DNA of 6,125 bases from a bacterium (lineage in GTDB: Bacteria > Acidobacteriota > Blastocatellia > Pyrinomonadales > Pyrinomonadaceae), in NCBI GenBank assembly GCA_029945985.1, contig JAQSDP010000123.1:1-6125 (forward strand), written 5' to 3'. Of this stretch, positions 4,783 through 6,125 are shown one piece after another; positions within the stretch are counted from its first letter, which is position 1, and each line of letters starts with the position of its first letter. The translations under genes were made by a program, and so were the position numbers. The notes under the pieces were generated by a model. The model was given only the letters and a program-made list of their open reading frames with translations, ran no database searches and was not told the DNA's origin.

Positions 4783-5889
4783 TCACGCCGCACGGTCTAA
4801 TCTCATGGCGAAATCATAGACCGACTCGCTCGACTGATTGACGTAGCGCAGGAACGTTTTCATTTGTGAATGGCCGGAGGCTTTCATGGCGATGGCTGGC
4901 GAAATGCCCTTTTCGAGCCAACGGGTGATCGCGGTGTGCCGGAGATCGTGAAAGTGAACATCCGCGATTTTCGCATCGATGCACGCGTTGTTAAAACCTT
5001 TCTTGAAATCGGACTCACCAAAGACGGGCTTGTTCTTCCATCGCGGTGACTTTCGCCTGAGTTCTGCTAGTGTTTCGACGGCACGAGCAGACAACGGAAC
5101 CAAGCGCGATTTCAGTGTCTTTGAATTTTGCGATTCGACGCGGATCTGTCTACGGTCGAGATCGACGCTAGACCAACGTAGCGACATGATCTCGCCTCGA
5201 CGTAGAGCCGTTTCGATGGCAACAATGATAATCGGCCGCAAATGAGAGCGCCACGATCGCGGACCGCACTGATCGAGCAACTTCATTTCTTCTGGCGGCG
5301 ATAAGGTGCGAGTTCGTTCGGTCTCAAACGATTCGATGATCAGATTCGATCCACGATTGAAGGGATTCTTCTCCAACCAGCCTTGCTCGATCGCTACGGC
5401 GAACAGCCGTCGAAGTCGCTTTAGAAAATGATTCGTATCCGAGACCGATCGCACCTTCCCGTGCTGCGTTGGCTTGTCTTCGATCGACTTCTTGAACCGT
5501 TGCAGGTCCGCGAATGTGATCTCATCGATCCAGCGATCGCCGAAAAAATTCAGTGCAGCGTCGAGATAATGTTCCACCGTGTCGATAGACTGCCTGAACC
5601 CCGAAACCTTCTTACCGCCGACGAACCGAGCCTCATGAACGAACTCCGTACGGAAAAACGAATCAAGTTCGCGGAAGGTTCTGCGATCGGACAGTTCGCG
5701 AGCGATCTCGTCGCGTAGATCTTCCAACGCCGATTTTGCCGCCTCGTGGCTGACAACCGTTTTCTTTTTCGCAGTCCGCTTACCGGCCGCGTTCACATAT
5801 TGCTGCCGTGCGATCCATCGCTTGCCGTCGGGGTGCTTGCAAAGCGAGCCATCGTCACGCCTTGGCTTTCGGTTCGTACTTATATGCAT
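4783..5889 (-). CDS. int: Tyrosine-family site-specific integrase
   Basis: This is a phage-type tyrosine recombinase that would insert and excise the element at the adjacent attP. I prefer the ATG at 5889 (368 aa, MHISTNRKPRRDDGS); a TTG at 5928 would add 13 residues. From the ATG, the N-terminal 65 residues (DGSLCKHPDGKRWIARQQY...GKRTAKKK) form an AP2-like arm-binding domain. A SAM-like core-binding domain follows (about 75-175), then the catalytic domain (about 195-368). Visible catalytic residues are Arg230 (TALRRGEIMSLRW), Lys257 (NSKTLKSRLVPL), His314 and Arg317 (HFHDLRH), His340 (ASGHSQ) and nucleophile Tyr349 (FLRYVN), so it appears intact. Its 5' end lies within the 3' end of the peptidase gene, which suggests coupled translation; no good Shine-Dalgarno is seen. 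The gene converges on the plus-strand operon and stops 50 bases from the nearer arm repeat. Confidence 0.95.
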   Translation of the reverse strand: MHISTNRKPRRDDGSLCKHPDGKRWIARQQYVNAAGKRTAKKKTVVSHEAAKSALEDLRDEIARELSDRRTFRELDSFFRTEFVHEARFVGGKKVSGFRQSIDTVEHYLDAALNFFGDRWIDEITFADLQRFKKSIEDKPTQHGKVRSVSDTNHFLKRLRRLFAVAIEQGWLEKNPFNRGSNLIIESFETERTRTLSPPEEMKLLDQCGPRSWRSHLRPIIIVAIETALRRGEIMSLRWSSVDLDRRQIRVESQNSKTLKSRLVPLSARAVETLAELRRKSPRWKNKPVFGESDFKKGFNNACIDAKIADVHFHDLRHTAITRWLEKGISPAIAMKASGHSQMKTFLRYVNQSSESVYDFAMRLDRAA

Positions 5890-6125
5890 TGATTCGAGTT
5901 GCGATGAGACTTGCGATCTCCTGATCAAGTTTGAGAATGCCCGAGAAAGCCGTGTCTTGGATCTCGTCGATTGGAAGCATCAGCCAGGCAGCAACGGCCT
6001 CGGCCTCGCACTCGTTACGCTTGCGATAATGCTCGATGCCGTACATTTCGACGGCAAAGCTCGATCGAGTCGGAATGTGAAACAAGAAATGCCCTATCTC
6101 ATGGCAGAGGCGGTGCAGCAACCGC
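5855..6125 (-). CDS. ImmA/IrrE-family zinc metallopeptidase, C-terminal part (runs off right edge)
   Basis: The frame is open to the window edge and its true start lies outside; 89 codons precede the TGA. RLCHEIGHFLFH contains the zincin HExxH motif (HEIGH), supplying two zinc-binding His and the catalytic Glu. NECEAEAVAAWLMLP, about 28 residues later, matches the family's E-A-x-x-F-A-A-x-L-L-M-P helix, whose first Glu (in CEAE) would be the third ligand. In the ICEBs1 paradigm ImmA cleaves the repressor ImmR to derepress excision, and many temperate phages carry a similar pair. The partner HTH repressor would be expected immediately upstream, beyond the window. The 3' end overlaps the preferred integrase start by 35 bases, so the two are probably one transcript. 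The family assignment is firm; the target is inferred. Confidence 0.88.
   Translation of the reverse strand, partial: RLLHRLCHEIGHFLFHIPTRSSFAVEMYGIEHYRKRNECEAEAVAAWLMLPIDEIQDTAFSGILKLDQEIASLIATRINAYKYEPKAKA

Overview
The window looks like part of a small, compact temperate bacteriophage or phage-like mobile element. It has about 53% GC and almost no intergenic space apart from two regulatory islands. No gene here fixes the host. The composition, including a large excess of GATC tetramers, and the mostly weak Shine-Dalgarno sites would fit a moderate-GC environmental bacterium such as a planctomycete or acidobacterium, but that is a guess. The partial tRNA-like sequence suggests that the element targets a host tRNA gene, probably tRNA-Val(CAC).

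Layout. (1) Positions 1-2229, minus strand: a four-gene operon whose genes abut or overlap by one base. It encodes, in order of transcription, a transglutaminase-fold cysteine enzyme with a visible Cys-His-Asp triad, a 175-aa protein with a C-terminal membrane anchor, a Pro/Glu-rich 224-aa protein with an exact 30-residue repeat and a C-terminal membrane anchor, and a Gly/Ser/Thr-rich protein, cut by the window edge, that also ends in a hydrophobic segment. (2) Positions 2230-2359: a divergent control region with a sigma70-like promoter and four helically phased CGACAG-type repeats. (3) Positions 2360-4387, plus strand: a second tight operon encoding a 410-aa acidic protein of unknown function, a 100-aa protein that shares a motif block with it, and two small proteins (78 and 88 aa) that appear to be paralogues of each other. 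(4) Positions 4388-4782: a noncoding island with a nested TGTCCTA/TAGGACA hairpin system, a strong bidirectional terminator, and what looks like a complete attP site: a tRNA 3'-half core flanked by two copies of a 20-bp arm-type repeat. (5) Positions 4783-6125, minus strand: a tyrosine integrase, preceded by and overlapping an ImmA/IrrE-type metallopeptidase that runs off the window.

How it may work. The right-hand genes form the lysogeny/integration module. ImmA-type peptidases usually cleave a phage-repressor-like HTH protein, whose gene would be expected just beyond the right edge, and the integrase would recombine the attP next to it with a host tRNA gene. Phage-like genes lie on both sides of the attachment core, so the sequence probably shows the circular (unintegrated) or tandem form rather than a prophage end. 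The left-hand membrane-anchored proteins and the transglutaminase-like enzyme look like a virion or membrane module of a tailless phage, perhaps one with an internal membrane. That is inference: no capsid protein or packaging ATPase lies in the window. The most distinctive unexplained items are the nested hairpin/pseudoknot at 4387-4449, the paralogous gene pairs in the plus-strand operon, and the arm repeat embedded in a terminator hairpin.
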